NCBI GenBank assembly: GCA_964609385.1
Contig: CAZSSM010000015.1
Coordinates: 1-64,000, forward strand
Direction: 5' to 3'
DNA from: CAZSSM01 sp964609385
GTDB taxonomy: Bacteria > Planctomycetota > Planctomycetia > Isosphaerales > Isosphaeraceae
DNA length: 64,000 nt
The notes beneath the pieces were generated by a model. It was not told the origin of the DNA. It did no database searches and worked only from the letters and a program-made list of their open reading frames with translations. Below, one piece after another: positions 50,849 through 60,355 of this stretch; within the stretch, counting starts at the first letter, position 1; each line of letters begins with the position of its first letter. A program made the position numbers and the translations under genes.

Positions 50849-53461
50849 TCAGGGGCGATTGCGGAGGGTCCGTCGGATGCGACCTCGGAGGCGTTCGAGG
50901 TCGGCCTGGCCGGGGCGGATTCGGAGGGAATCCTCGACGAGTTGGTTGGCTTCCTCGATCCGGTCCCAGTCGAGCAGCCAACGCGCCAGCTCGACCCGAT
51001 AGGCGATCGTACGGGAGCTGAGCATGATGGCCCGCTCCATCGCATCCACAGCCTCATCGCGACGGTCCAGCCTCGACAAGGCCCGCGCTTCCAGGGAGAG
51101 CCGTTCGGCGTTGGGCAGTTCGTTGTCGAGTCGGAGCCGACGCAACGCCTCCTCCATGAACGCGATCCGCTCGGCGTCGGGGAGCCCGGAATTCCGTCCC
51201 AACGGCGAAATCGGTGAGTAGTAGAGGCGATCACCCATCTTGACGGCCAGGTCTCCGGACTCCGGCAGAACTTCGTCGAGCAGTTGCTGGGGGCCGAGCG
51301 TGACCCCAGCCACGTCGACGATCTCGGTCCAGTTGCCCGGCCGGGCCTCCAGGGAGCGTCGCCAGGCCTTAGAGGCCAGGTCGACCTCACCGCGCTGGGC
51401 GGCGAGCAGACCGACCAAAAGGAGCGGGCCGCTCTCAGCGCCACAGAGGTCCAAGCCGCGTTGGAGATAGGTCAACCCTTGATCCGCCTCGGTGAAGAGG
51501 TAGTCGAACCCGGCCAGTTGGATGTGCGGATCGGCCCAGATCGGACAGCAGCGCCGAGCTTCCAGGAAACTGCGGGTTGCCGGGACCAGATACTCCTGGA
51601 CCAAGTCGACCTCGGCCAGTTCTTCAGGTGCGAGTCGGGCCTCGGGGTCAGGCGTGTGGGCGATCAGGTGCGGCGTGTACGGATCGATCTGGTCGGCGAA
51701 GAGGATCGGGTCGCGCACCTCCTCGCCGATCCGCGCCGCCGAGGCATTGCGGTAGAGCTGAAGGTAGGTCAGCCCGCGTCGGAAGTGGATCTCGGCCGAG
51801 TCGGGCCGATACTCGATCATTCGTTCCAACGACTCCAGTTGACGCTGAAGCGCCGGCACACCGAGCGAGTCGTCGGCCCCCGGCTTCTCGCGCTCGCTCA
51901 GACGGATCCCCCCCTCGGCCCGATACGTCTCGGCGATGGTCATTCCAAAGCTATGCACGACCGTCAGCACGCTCAAGGCGATCATCGCGAGGGCGATGAC
52001 GAGCGAACTCAACCGTCGGCCGATGCCGGTCGGCTCAGATGACGACCGCCCTTCAACCGCTTCGCGACCCCGCGTCAGCAGGATCCCTACCAAGATCCAG
52101 ACCGTTACCGCCACGCCTGGCACATGCAGGCTGAAGTCGGTCAGCCAGTGCAACATCAGAGTCAACCCGGCGAAGGTCGCCCCCAACATCAAGGAGCGGT
52201 CCTCCGGCTCGTCGGCCGCCGCCAACGCGGGCACCGTTCGACGGACCACGCCGACCAGGCCGAAAAGCATCAAGGTCAAGCCGACCAGTCCCCCTTCGAC
52301 AAGCATGTCGATGTACTCATTCTCGGCGCGCAGGAAGGCCAAGTCGTTGTCATATGGGAAATAGGGATCGGCCGCGTTGGAGAAACTGCCCAGGCCGCTC
52401 CCCCAGACCGGGCGGTACGTCCACGCCTCCAGGGCGGCCCCCCAAAGATCGTAGCGGACGTTCTCGACCAATTCAGTCGGGATCGTCGCCACCCGCGCTA
52501 GTGGAGACTCGCTGCCGACGGCCACCAGGTACACCACCATCAGGATCGGGACCACCGCGATCCCTCCGAGCAAGCGCGGCGAACGGCCCACGTGACGGAT
52601 CAACGGCACCAGCAAGATCAACGTCGACGCCGCGCAGGCCAGCATCGCGCCTCGCGAGTGCGAACCGACCAGCCCCAAGGCGATCAGACCGCCGGCCAAG
52701 GCGGGGATCGCCGCCAAGCCTCGAGGGCGGGTCGGGTCGAGGTCCGAGCGTCGTGACTCGATCAGGATCCAGGCCAAGGCCATCCCCAGACCCATGTTCA
52801 GGTAAGCCGCCAGGTTGTTGTGGTTGAAGAACGGCCCACCGGAGTACCAGGACGCGTCGCGCGGCGACTCGCGGAGCCAGAGGATCCGACCGTTCCAGGT
52901 CAGCCACTGCAATGCGGCCACGATCGCCATCGCCGTCGCGTTGACCAGCACCAACAGGCTGTACCGTCGGAGGAACGTCCGGTCCGGCCGCAGGTGTAGA
53001 ACGCACTGGAGGAACACCCAGATCGCGGCGAGACGGACGACCATTACCTGCGTCGCCTCGGGGTTCCGGCTCAGTCGGAGCGTCGGCAGCGGAACCGTTC
53101 CGGGCGACGATCCTCTCAGGACCTCGGCCGACTCGGGCAGGAGCGACGCCCGTTCGGCCAACACACCCGGCGCGATCAGGCCGACCACGAACTCCGGGAG
53201 CGGCACCAGTTGGATCACGCCCAGCCCCACGATGCCCAACAGGGCCAAGCTCGGCCAGCTCAGCAGGTTCGCCACCCGGTCCCCGCGAATCAGGAGGCTC
53301 AGGCCGGCCAGGATCGTCAGGGCCACCCCGAGCACCAGGATCGCCCAGTCCTCGACCGAACCGAACGCCCAGGGGGCCCAGGCGGCCATCGCTAGGGCCA
53401 GACCCGCGCTCAGCGAGCCCAATGCGCCACCCCGAATCCCGATCGCCTCGGACGAACCCAT
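50849..53461 (-). CDS. O-antigen ligase/polymerase-type membrane protein with C-terminal TPRs
   Basis: From the ATG at 53461 the protein has 870 residues. About the first 530 hold 10-12 membrane helices, including WAILVLGVALTILAGLSLLI and the periplasmic-loop signature GSHSRGAMLACAASTLILL of the Wzy/WaaL (O-antigen ligase) fold. The last 330 residues are TPR-like (EIHFRRGLTYLQLYRNASAA, LLVGLLAAQRGEVDLASKAW, RLSLEARALSRLDRRDEAVD). It would join or polymerise glycan chains in the periplasm, and the repeats may hold partners. It heads the minus-strand cluster, divergent from the EF-hand methyltransferase. The frame is open upstream to 53665. Confidence 0.85.
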   Translation of the reverse strand: MGSSEAIGIRGGALGSLSAGLALAMAAWAPWAFGSVEDWAILVLGVALTILAGLSLLIRGDRVANLLSWPSLALLGIVGLGVIQLVPLPEFVVGLIAPGVLAERASLLPESAEVLRGSSPGTVPLPTLRLSRNPEATQVMVVRLAAIWVFLQCVLHLRPDRTFLRRYSLLVLVNATAMAIVAALQWLTWNGRILWLRESPRDASWYSGGPFFNHNNLAAYLNMGLGMALAWILIESRRSDLDPTRPRGLAAIPALAGGLIALGLVGSHSRGAMLACAASTLILLVPLIRHVGRSPRLLGGIAVVPILMVVYLVAVGSESPLARVATIPTELVENVRYDLWGAALEAWTYRPVWGSGLGSFSNAADPYFPYDNDLAFLRAENEYIDMLVEGGLVGLTLMLFGLVGVVRRTVPALAAADEPEDRSLMLGATFAGLTLMLHWLTDFSLHVPGVAVTVWILVGILLTRGREAVEGRSSSEPTGIGRRLSSLVIALAMIALSVLTVVHSFGMTIAETYRAEGGIRLSEREKPGADDSLGVPALQRQLESLERMIEYRPDSAEIHFRRGLTYLQLYRNASAARIGEEVRDPILFADQIDPYTPHLIAHTPDPEARLAPEELAEVDLVQEYLVPATRSFLEARRCCPIWADPHIQLAGFDYLFTEADQGLTYLQRGLDLCGAESGPLLLVGLLAAQRGEVDLASKAWRRSLEARPGNWTEIVDVAGVTLGPQQLLDEVLPESGDLAVKMGDRLYYSPISPLGRNSGLPDAERIAFMEEALRRLRLDNELPNAERLSLEARALSRLDRRDEAVDAMERAIMLSSRTIAYRVELARWLLDWDRIEEANQLVEDSLRIRPGQADLERLRGRIRRTLRNRP

Positions 53462-53709
53462 CTGCGGCCCCTTTTTTGACAAGCCCCCGTCGAAAACCGG
53501 TCGACCCGAACGCTCGCGACGCGCATCCCGAACGCCTCCAAGATACGATCGAAATCGAGGCGTTCCAGATGTCGGTCTCTCGATCGACAAATCCGCCGGC
53601 GCGTGAGGCGATCGGATTCCGCAGCCGATCCGAAGCGTCGGCGTCTCGAACGCCTCGCAAGGCAACCCCTGCCCGCATGGCCTCCATCACCCCCAAGGAG
53701 GGTCTGCCC

Positions 53710-54657
53710 ATGACTCGAACGGCCACCAACCACGCGACCCGACCCGGCCTCCTGCTCCGCCTCGGCCTGGGCCTGACATTGACGATCGTCCTCGGCCCCG
53801 CATCCGCCCAGCCGCCCGGACGACCCGGTCCGGGTTCCGGCCCCGGACCTGGAGGCGATCCGCTGTTCCGCCTGCTCGATGCCGATGACGACGGGCGGCT
53901 TTCGGCGACCGAGATCGCTCGAGCCTCGGAGGTGCTCCGCGGCCTGGTCGGCGATGACGACCAACTGACTCCCGAGGAACTCCCCGATCGACCCGGCCCG
54001 CGTCCTCCCGTCGGCGCTGCTGGACCCCGCGGCCGTCGACCGGGACCCGCCCCAGTCGGCGCTGAACTTCTGGAGAAGCCGCCGGTGCCCAAGAACGAGG
54101 CCGAGGCTGAGATCCTCCGAATCCTCGACGCGATCTCTCAAGAACCCGGCTTCCGCAACGTCTCCACGCGCGACGGGCGTTTCCTCCGCCAGATGACCGA
54201 AGCGCTCGACGCCCAGGTCGTCGTCGAACTCGGGACCTCCACCGGGTTTTCCGGCCTCTGGATCGCCCACGGACTCCGGACCACCGGCGGCCACCTCTAC
54301 ACCCACGAGATCGACCCCGGCCGGATCGCTGAGGCCCGCAGCAATTTCGAGAGGGTCGGGTTGGCCGACCTCATCACCATCATCGAAGGGGATGCCCATC
54401 AGACCGTCGCGCGCTACGACGAGCAGGACGTCACCATCGACATCCTCTTCCTCGACGCCGACAAGCAGGGTTACATCGATTACCTCAACAAGCTCCTGCC
54501 CCGCGTCCGGCCCGGCGGGCTCATCCTCGCCCATAACATGCGCTACCCCGATCCCGACCCGGCCTACCTCGAAGCCATCACCAGCCGGCCCGAGTTGGAG
54601 ACCACCTTCGTTCTCATGGAGGGAGCCGGCATCGGCCTGACCCTCAAGAAGCGGTGA
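53710..54657 (+). CDS. Exported EF-hand plus O-methyltransferase fusion
   Basis: From the ATG at 53710 (AAGGAGG 8 bases upstream) the protein has 315 residues. It begins with a signal peptide (LLLRLGLGLTLTIVLGPASA), a Gly/Pro-rich link and an EF-hand-like calcium loop (LDADDDGRLSATEIARASEV) then a second acidic loop. The rest is a class I methyltransferase of the caffeoyl-CoA O-methyltransferase type: VVVELGTSTGFSGLWIAHGL (SAM site), TIIEGDAHQT, DILFLDADKQGYIDYL, and LAHNMRYPD. An exported methyltransferase is odd, because SAM is cytoplasmic; the signal could be a membrane anchor. Planctomycetes have many EF-hand fusions. Confidence 0.82.
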   Translation: MTRTATNHATRPGLLLRLGLGLTLTIVLGPASAQPPGRPGPGSGPGPGGDPLFRLLDADDDGRLSATEIARASEVLRGLVGDDDQLTPEELPDRPGPRPPVGAAGPRGRRPGPAPVGAELLEKPPVPKNEAEAEILRILDAISQEPGFRNVSTRDGRFLRQMTEALDAQVVVELGTSTGFSGLWIAHGLRTTGGHLYTHEIDPGRIAEARSNFERVGLADLITIIEGDAHQTVARYDEQDVTIDILFLDADKQGYIDYLNKLLPRVRPGGLILAHNMRYPDPDPAYLEAITSRPELETTFVLMEGAGIGLTLKKR

Positions 54658-54739
54658 TCGGCCCCGCGTCGGATGTCCCGGGCGCGATATCATCGTCCCA
54701 GGACGAACGAAACCTCAAGCAAGACCGAGGTGAGATCGG

Positions 54740-55873
54740 ATGGGTCAGACTCGGGTGATCGTGGTGGGTGCGGGAGCCTTTGGGGGCTGGACGGCGCTGT
54801 CGCTTCGGAGGCGTGGGGCCGAGGTTACGCTGATCGACGCCTGGGGTCCGGGTCATGTCCGGGCCAGCTCGGGCGGGCCGACCCGCGTGCTCCGGCTGGC
54901 CTATCCCGACCCCGCGCCGCTCCGCTCGGCCCGACGCGCCCGCGATCTCTGGATCGCCGAGGAAGCTCGGTCCAGCCGTCGACTCTTCCAACCCACCGGC
55001 CTGCTCTGGATGACTCAAGAATTCCAGGATGTTGAGCAGGCGATCCTGACCCACTTCAAGGCCGAGAGCGTCCCGTTCGAGCGGCTCGACCGCGACCAGG
55101 TCGCGCGGGCCTATCCTCAGGTGCGCTCCGACGACCTGGCCGGCGCGATCCTGGAGCCGGGCGCGGGCTATCTGCTGGCCGCCGAGGCATGCCGCGTCGT
55201 CGCCGAGGCGATCCACCGCGAGGGCGGAACAATCCTCCGCGCCTGGGCCGAGCCGGGGACGGTCCGCGACGGGCGTCTGATCGAACTTCGACTCTCCGAT
55301 GGCTCGACGCTCGAGGCCGATGCCTTCGTGTTCGCGGGGGGCCCTTGGCTCCCCAAACTTTTCCCCGATCTCCTCGAGGATCGGATGATCGTCACGCGTC
55401 AGGAGACTTTCACGTTTGGGACATCTCCCCGCGACACCGCCTATACAAGCGATCGCATGCCGATCTGGGCGTGGCACGGTGATCGATTCTGGTACGGGAT
55501 CCCGGGCGACGGACCGGTCGGCGGGTTCAAGGTGGCCGACGACACGCGCGGTCCCGACTTCGACCCGACGGACGGCTCGAGGCTCCCGACGTCCGAGGGC
55601 CTCGCCTCGGCCCGCTCCTTCGTCGCCGACCGATTCCCCGGCCTGGCCGACGCGCCATTGATCGAGGCCCGGGTCTGCCAATACACCAACACGCCCGACG
55701 GGCGATTCCTCGCCGATCGCCCGCCCGGCCTGGACAACCTCTGGATCCTCGGCGGAGGTTCCGGACACGGCTTCAAGCACGGGCCGACCGTCGGCGAGGA
55801 CATGGCCCGCGTCGTCCTCGACGGCGCCGACCCCGACCAACTCGGCGCCCTCCAACCAATCAACCAAACGTGA
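54740..55873 (+). CDS. FAD-dependent oxidoreductase, monomeric sarcosine oxidase-like (DAO family)
   Basis: The 377-residue protein is a DAO-family flavoenzyme: VIVVGAGAFGGWTAL (GxGxxG), the acid at the end of strand 2 (TLIDAWGPGH), SSGGPTRVLRLAYPD, VFAGGPWLPKLFPDL, and at the C-terminus WILGGGSGHGFKHGP with the covalent-flavin-region motif SGHGFKHGP of the sarcosine oxidase/N-methyltryptophan oxidase group. These enzymes oxidise N-methyl amino acids and produce hydrogen peroxide or feed electrons to a partner. The exact amine is unknown. The Cys that holds FAD covalently in MSOX is not evident. It is convergent with the glycolate-oxidase-type gene. Confidence 0.9.
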   Translation: MGQTRVIVVGAGAFGGWTALSLRRRGAEVTLIDAWGPGHVRASSGGPTRVLRLAYPDPAPLRSARRARDLWIAEEARSSRRLFQPTGLLWMTQEFQDVEQAILTHFKAESVPFERLDRDQVARAYPQVRSDDLAGAILEPGAGYLLAAEACRVVAEAIHREGGTILRAWAEPGTVRDGRLIELRLSDGSTLEADAFVFAGGPWLPKLFPDLLEDRMIVTRQETFTFGTSPRDTAYTSDRMPIWAWHGDRFWYGIPGDGPVGGFKVADDTRGPDFDPTDGSRLPTSEGLASARSFVADRFPGLADAPLIEARVCQYTNTPDGRFLADRPPGLDNLWILGGGSGHGFKHGPTVGEDMARVVLDGADPDQLGALQPINQT

Positions 55874-55929
55874 AAGTTTAGGATTATCGACCCATAAATG
55901 AACGAGGAGGACATCAGCCAGGTCGCGCC

Positions 55930-57462
55930 TCAGGTCGGGATCCGCCGACCGGGATGGACGCGGGCGAAGATCTGGTCGGCGACCTCGGGCGGGGCGATCT
56001 TCTTGTGGGGGCTGCAATAGCCTTGCGGGTTGAAGGCGTCGCGGAGGGCGACCATGACGGCCAGTTCCTCGGGACGGAACATCTTGGGCATGAACTCGAG
56101 CTTCTCGATGCCGATCCCGTGTTCGCCGGTGACGGTACCGCCGACCTCGATGCACTTCTCGAGGATCTCGTGGCTGGCCTGCAGGACGCGCTGGACTTGA
56201 TCGGCGTCAGCTTCATCGTAGAGCAGGATCGGGTGGATGTTGCCGTCGCCGGCATGGAAGACGTTGGCGATCCGCAACTGATGGCGTTCGGCGGTATCGG
56301 CGACGAACCGGAGGATCTCGGGCAATCGGGTCCGGGGCACGACGCCGTCCTGGGTGCAGTAGGTCGGGCTGAGTCGTCCGATGGCGCCGAAGGCGGACTT
56401 GCGGCTCCTCCAGATCGCCTTGTAGTCCTTGTTGTTGCGATCGGTCCAAGCCAAGCGCTTGTGGATCGCGCCGCCGCGTTGGGTGACCAGTTCGGCGATC
56501 TGCTCGGCCTCGCGGTCCTGGCCGGCCTCGAGCCCGTCGGTCTCGATGATCAGGATGGCGCCGGCGTCGGTGGGGAACCCGAAGTGGAGGGCATCCTCGA
56601 CGACGCGGGTCATCATCTGGTCCATCATCTCAAGCGCAGCGGGGATGATCCCGGCGGCGATGATCTCCCCGACGGCCTCGCAGGCCCCTTCGATCGACTG
56701 GAAGGTGGCCAGCAAGGTCCGACCCGCCTCCGGGTCGCGGGTCAGGTTCACGATGGCTTCGGTGACGATCCCGAAGGTCCCCTCGTTGCCCACGATCAGG
56801 CCGGTCAGGTCGTAGCCGGGGTTCTGCTCGCTGAGCCCGCCGGTCTCGACGACGGTCCCGTCGGGCATCACGAGGGTCAAGCCCAAGACGTGGTTGGTCG
56901 TCACCCCATACTTGAGTGTGTGCGGCCCGCCCGAGTTGGTCGCCACGTTCCCGCCGACGGTGCAGGAGACCTGGCTCGACGGGTCGGGCGCGTAGTGGAG
57001 CTTCGTGCCGGCCAACGCGCGGGTGAGATGAACGTTGACCACACCGGCCTGCACGCGGGCGAACCGATCCTCGGCGGAGATCTCCAGGATCTGGTTCATC
57101 CGGGCCAGGCTGATCATGACCCCACCGCCGATCGGGAACGTCCCACCGGAGAGGCTCGTGCCCGCCCCGCGCGGCACGTAAGGCACCTGGAATTGGTTGC
57201 AGAGCCGGACGACGGCCACGACCTCCTCGGTCGACTTGGGCAGCACGACCGCGTTGGGCCGCTGCTTGGCGATCATGTAACCGTCGCACTCGTAGGCCAC
57301 CAGCCGGTCCGGATCGGTAATGACCGCGTCCTCGCCGAGTCGCCCGATCAGCGCCTCGAAGAGTTCCTCGGTCCGAGCGACCGACGCCTCGCCGAGCCCC
57401 CGTCCGTCGCCCGCCGTCGTCGCTGTCACCATCGCGGCTTCACCGGCCATCGTCGTCGCCAT
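55930..57462 (-). CDS. glcD: FAD-linked oxidase of the glycolate/lactate dehydrogenase type
   Basis: From the ATG at 57462 the protein has 510 residues. The PCMH FAD-binding part shows NAVVLPKSTEEVVAVVRLCN, VPRGAGTSLSGGTFPIGGGV and SSQVSCTVGGNVATNSGGPH; the C-terminal cap ends with NVFHAGDGNIHPILLYDEAD, ECIEVGGTVTGEHGIG and YCSPHKKI. This is the GlcD/D-lactate dehydrogenase family that oxidises 2-hydroxy acids, with electrons passed to the quinone pool. No glcE or glcF gene is beside it. The first 25 residues are Ala/Thr-rich and may be non-essential. Confidence 0.9.
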   Translation of the reverse strand: MATTMAGEAAMVTATTAGDGRGLGEASVARTEELFEALIGRLGEDAVITDPDRLVAYECDGYMIAKQRPNAVVLPKSTEEVVAVVRLCNQFQVPYVPRGAGTSLSGGTFPIGGGVMISLARMNQILEISAEDRFARVQAGVVNVHLTRALAGTKLHYAPDPSSQVSCTVGGNVATNSGGPHTLKYGVTTNHVLGLTLVMPDGTVVETGGLSEQNPGYDLTGLIVGNEGTFGIVTEAIVNLTRDPEAGRTLLATFQSIEGACEAVGEIIAAGIIPAALEMMDQMMTRVVEDALHFGFPTDAGAILIIETDGLEAGQDREAEQIAELVTQRGGAIHKRLAWTDRNNKDYKAIWRSRKSAFGAIGRLSPTYCTQDGVVPRTRLPEILRFVADTAERHQLRIANVFHAGDGNIHPILLYDEADADQVQRVLQASHEILEKCIEVGGTVTGEHGIGIEKLEFMPKMFRPEELAVMVALRDAFNPQGYCSPHKKIAPPEVADQIFARVHPGRRIPT

Positions 57463-57630
57463 CGCCTGATCTCCCTCGTCGGACCCGACCGATCTCAACC
57501 CAGCGCCGATGCCCGAACCCCAGGGCGGAGCCTCATGACCGGAAACCATTGTATCCGATCCGTCCTGATGAGTCGCGTCCTTCGAAAACCCGCGACGGAG
57601 GCGAACCCTCTGACATCCCGCCGACGTCGA

Positions 57631-58608
57631 TCACCATGGGTCGCCCTCGGGAATCCCCGCCTTCTCCCGGGACACCCCGCCCACCGGACCCACCGAATCG
57701 ACCGCGAGTCGGAAGCCGATCTGCGAGTCGCGATAGGTCGGGACGAATCCCATCCGGAAATCCGAGCGGACCCCGCGCGACGCGCTGCCCCAGGAGCCGC
57801 CGCGGATCGCCCGCTCGGCGATCGACGCCCCGTCCGTCGGGTTCCCCGGGTCGACTGCGACGTCGTATCGGTCTTCGCACCACTCGGCGACGTTGCCATG
57901 CATGTCGTGCAGGCCCCAGCCGTTCGGCGGATAGCTGCCTACCTCCGTCGTGCGACCCAGATTCGGATCCGACGACCCCGGATTGGCATGGATCCCATTG
58001 AAGTTCGCCAGGTGGCTGCTCGGCCGATCATCGAAGGCGGTCGTCGTCCCGCCGGCGCGGCAGGCATATCCTCACTCCGCCTCGCTGGGGAGGCGATATC
58101 CCCGATCCGGGGGCAGCACCCCCGAGGCATGCCCGCGATCGCTCAGCTCCCGGCAGAACGCGACGGCCTCATCCCAGCTCACCGTCTCCACGGGGAAACG
58201 GTCCGTCTCCAGCCCCGAGACCGCCTGCCGACCCGCCCCCGTCGGGCTGAAGTGACTCGGATTGATCCCCATCACCGATCGATATTCCCACTGCGTCACC
58301 GGATGTCTGCCCAGGAAGAACCCGCCCGCTGGCGTCGACCGACCTCGGCGTCCCCCCTCGACCCCCGGACGCCCCCCGGAAAACGGACCCGGCGAACAAT
58401 AGCACATCAGGAAGACCCGTTCGGGATCATCCACGGCCAGCTCCCGCAACCTCGCCTGGCGACGCGCAAACTCCGAGAGCGGATCGCCCCGCTCCCAGAG
58501 CCAGTCGGCCACCACGTCCCAGACCGACGCCTCGTCCAGATCGCCCACCAACGCCCGGAGCATCGCCCTGCGCGGCGACTCATGGCTCGTCCTCATCGTT
58601 TCATCCAT
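57631..58608 (-). pseudogene. Second SUMF1-like protein with TIGR02996-type N-terminus, interrupted by in-frame TGA
   Basis: The frame runs from the ATG at 58608 to a stop at 57631 with a single internal TGA at 58072-58074. The start has the repeat-companion domain (SVWDVVADWLWERGDPLSEF), then the SUMF1 fold with FFLGRHPVTQWEYRSVMG, FPVETVSWDEAVAFCREL, and LPSEAE-stop-GYACRAGGTTTAF; the rest (NGWGLHDMHGNVAEW, IRGGSWGSASRGVRSDFRMG) is unbroken. Relatives have Trp at the TGA position (SEAEWEYACRAG). The next residue is Gly where Glu is usual, so two changes or a small rearrangement happened. The catalytic Cys of true formylglycine-generating enzymes are absent. It shares domain layout and a Trp-to-TGA defect with the gene at 12009-12950. 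Confidence 0.8.
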
Positions 58609-58666
58609 AGCTCTTTCAATGGAATAATCGGTACTTTTCGGAGAAGTTCGGGAACCGAAGGTCGAT

Positions 58667-60355
58667 CTAGAACGCCGCCTGGAACTGGGTCCGGATGAGG
58701 GTCCCGGTCTGGCCGGCCTGGTAATCGGGGCCGGTACTGGAGGTGGGTGCGCCGATCACGCGGGCCGCGTCGAAGGAGAACTTGAGGTCGTGGCTGCCTC
58801 GGATGAACCAGTTGAATCCGCCGGCGTACTCCGAGGCGGTCCCGAACTCGCCCCAGATCTGCGAGGTCCGCGCCAATACTTCCAACCGCTCGGGGATCAG
58901 GAAGTAGCCGGCCTGGGCGTAGAACCCGTGGTCGAACAGCGTCGTGGTCGGCAAGGGGCCGGTCCCCCGGATCGCCTGGAGCCAACGGAAATAGTATTCG
59001 CCGCTTAAGCTCAGGCCGCGATACTTCCAGCCCGCGTCGACGGTGAGCTGATATTGATCGAAAGCCAAGACCGTCACGTCGGGCGCGAGCGCCCCTAATA
59101 GTCCGATCGGCGTGCCATCGCTGAGCCGGATGAAGTCGAACTCCGGCGAGAGGTTCATTAGGAAGGGATTGGTCGGCGGCGACGCCCGCTCGAACCCGCT
59201 GGTCGTCCCGAACCGGAACGCCGGTGCCTCGTGATACGAGAGGTCCGAGTAGCCCCGACCGTACTCCGACCCCAGATCTTGGTAAACCGAACCGGTGAAG
59301 GCGTAGTTCTCGTCCAGGTCGTCGAACCGCAGACCGTTGGTCGTGAAGCCGTTGGAGATCATCGCCAGGTAGTGCAACCGCGACGACGGCTCGCCCTCGA
59401 TCCAGATCCCTTGACTCCGGTCGGGTCGGAAGAAGCTCGTCGCCAACGAGCGGTCGGCCAACTGCTGGTACCGTGTCGAGTTGATCCACGCCCGCGAGAT
59501 CGGCACCCGGCGCTTGCCCAGCCGGATCGCCAACGCGTTCCCGAACCGATAGCCAAAGTGAAAATCCAACAGATCCAATTGACTTCGACCATCAGTATCG
59601 CCGTCTATGTTAAAGAAATAAGTCAAGTCCTGATCGAAGAAATAGCCTCGAAGAATCAAACGCGCCCGCTCGATGTCGAAGTCGTCGCGATCCTCAATCA
59701 ACCCCGGCAACCCGGCAGCATTGAAGAACAACCGCGCGCTCCGGACGAAGTTCGTATTGCGGAACTGAATGCGCCCCCGAACTCGCAACCCGTATGGCAC
59801 GCCCGACGCCTCGCCTCGGAGGAAAAACCCCTCGTCGTAACCGACCTCGAAGCTCGATTCATCATCCGATTTGGGATCGCCAACCTCAGCCGAGCCGCCG
59901 GTCAAATCCGTTGACCAGCCGTCGATTCCCAAAACGCCCGTCGATTGCTCGGTCGGGAGTGGAACGTCTCCTCGGTCGGAGGGAAGGTCCGGCATCATTG
60001 AAGACCGCTGATCTCGATCCGATGACTCTGGGGAATCGCCGGACTCGTCGTTGCCTTCGCGGGCGTTCCCTTCCCCGTCCTCGGCGTCCCTCTCGTCGAG
60101 TCGACGGCTGAGTTGGGCGACCTGTTTCGAGAGCGATTCGACCTGCTCGAGGAGCCGACGGTTCATCGCCTCCAACTCGTTCAGCCGACGCTCTTTCGAA
60201 GATTGCTCATGAGACCCCGAGGGCTCGCTGGGTTCGGTTCGAAATGGCGCCGGGTCAGGCAGCGGCGACGAGGGAGTCGCGTCGCGCGTGGCCTGACCGA
60301 AGGCCGTTGGCCCGATGAGGATCCAGAGGCAAGCAAGGAGGAGGCGGAGGACCAT
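58667..60355 (-). CDS. Outer-membrane porin (phosphate-selective porin O/P type)
   Basis: From the ATG at 60355 the protein has 562 residues: signal peptide (MVLRLLLACLWILIGPTAFG), a disordered region, a coiled coil of about 30 residues (LNELEAMNRRLLEQVESLSK) that could hold trimers together or contact the cell wall, an acidic linker, then from about residue 170 a beta-barrel with alternating strands (YGLRVRGRIQFRNTNFVRSA, GNALAIRLGKRRVPISRAWI) and a final strand ending in FQAAF with the C-terminal aromatic residue needed for outer-membrane insertion. It would allow anions or small molecules through the outer membrane; specificity is not visible. Confidence 0.85.
   Translation of the reverse strand: MVLRLLLACLWILIGPTAFGQATRDATPSSPLPDPAPFRTEPSEPSGSHEQSSKERRLNELEAMNRRLLEQVESLSKQVAQLSRRLDERDAEDGEGNAREGNDESGDSPESSDRDQRSSMMPDLPSDRGDVPLPTEQSTGVLGIDGWSTDLTGGSAEVGDPKSDDESSFEVGYDEGFFLRGEASGVPYGLRVRGRIQFRNTNFVRSARLFFNAAGLPGLIEDRDDFDIERARLILRGYFFDQDLTYFFNIDGDTDGRSQLDLLDFHFGYRFGNALAIRLGKRRVPISRAWINSTRYQQLADRSLATSFFRPDRSQGIWIEGEPSSRLHYLAMISNGFTTNGLRFDDLDENYAFTGSVYQDLGSEYGRGYSDLSYHEAPAFRFGTTSGFERASPPTNPFLMNLSPEFDFIRLSDGTPIGLLGALAPDVTVLAFDQYQLTVDAGWKYRGLSLSGEYYFRWLQAIRGTGPLPTTTLFDHGFYAQAGYFLIPERLEVLARTSQIWGEFGTASEYAGGFNWFIRGSHDLKFSFDAARVIGAPTSSTGPDYQAGQTGTLIRTQFQAAF

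Noticed and set aside
58040..58074. SECIS element after the TGA in the second SUMF1-like gene
   Set aside because: A 7-bp GC stem with loop CGC follows, but its loop is only 14 bases away and the replaced residue is Trp, not a catalytic Cys.
55954..58698. 914-residue plus-strand frame across glcD and the SUMF1-like gene
   Set aside because: It runs antisense through two genes with clear domains; composition is typical of GC-driven open frames.
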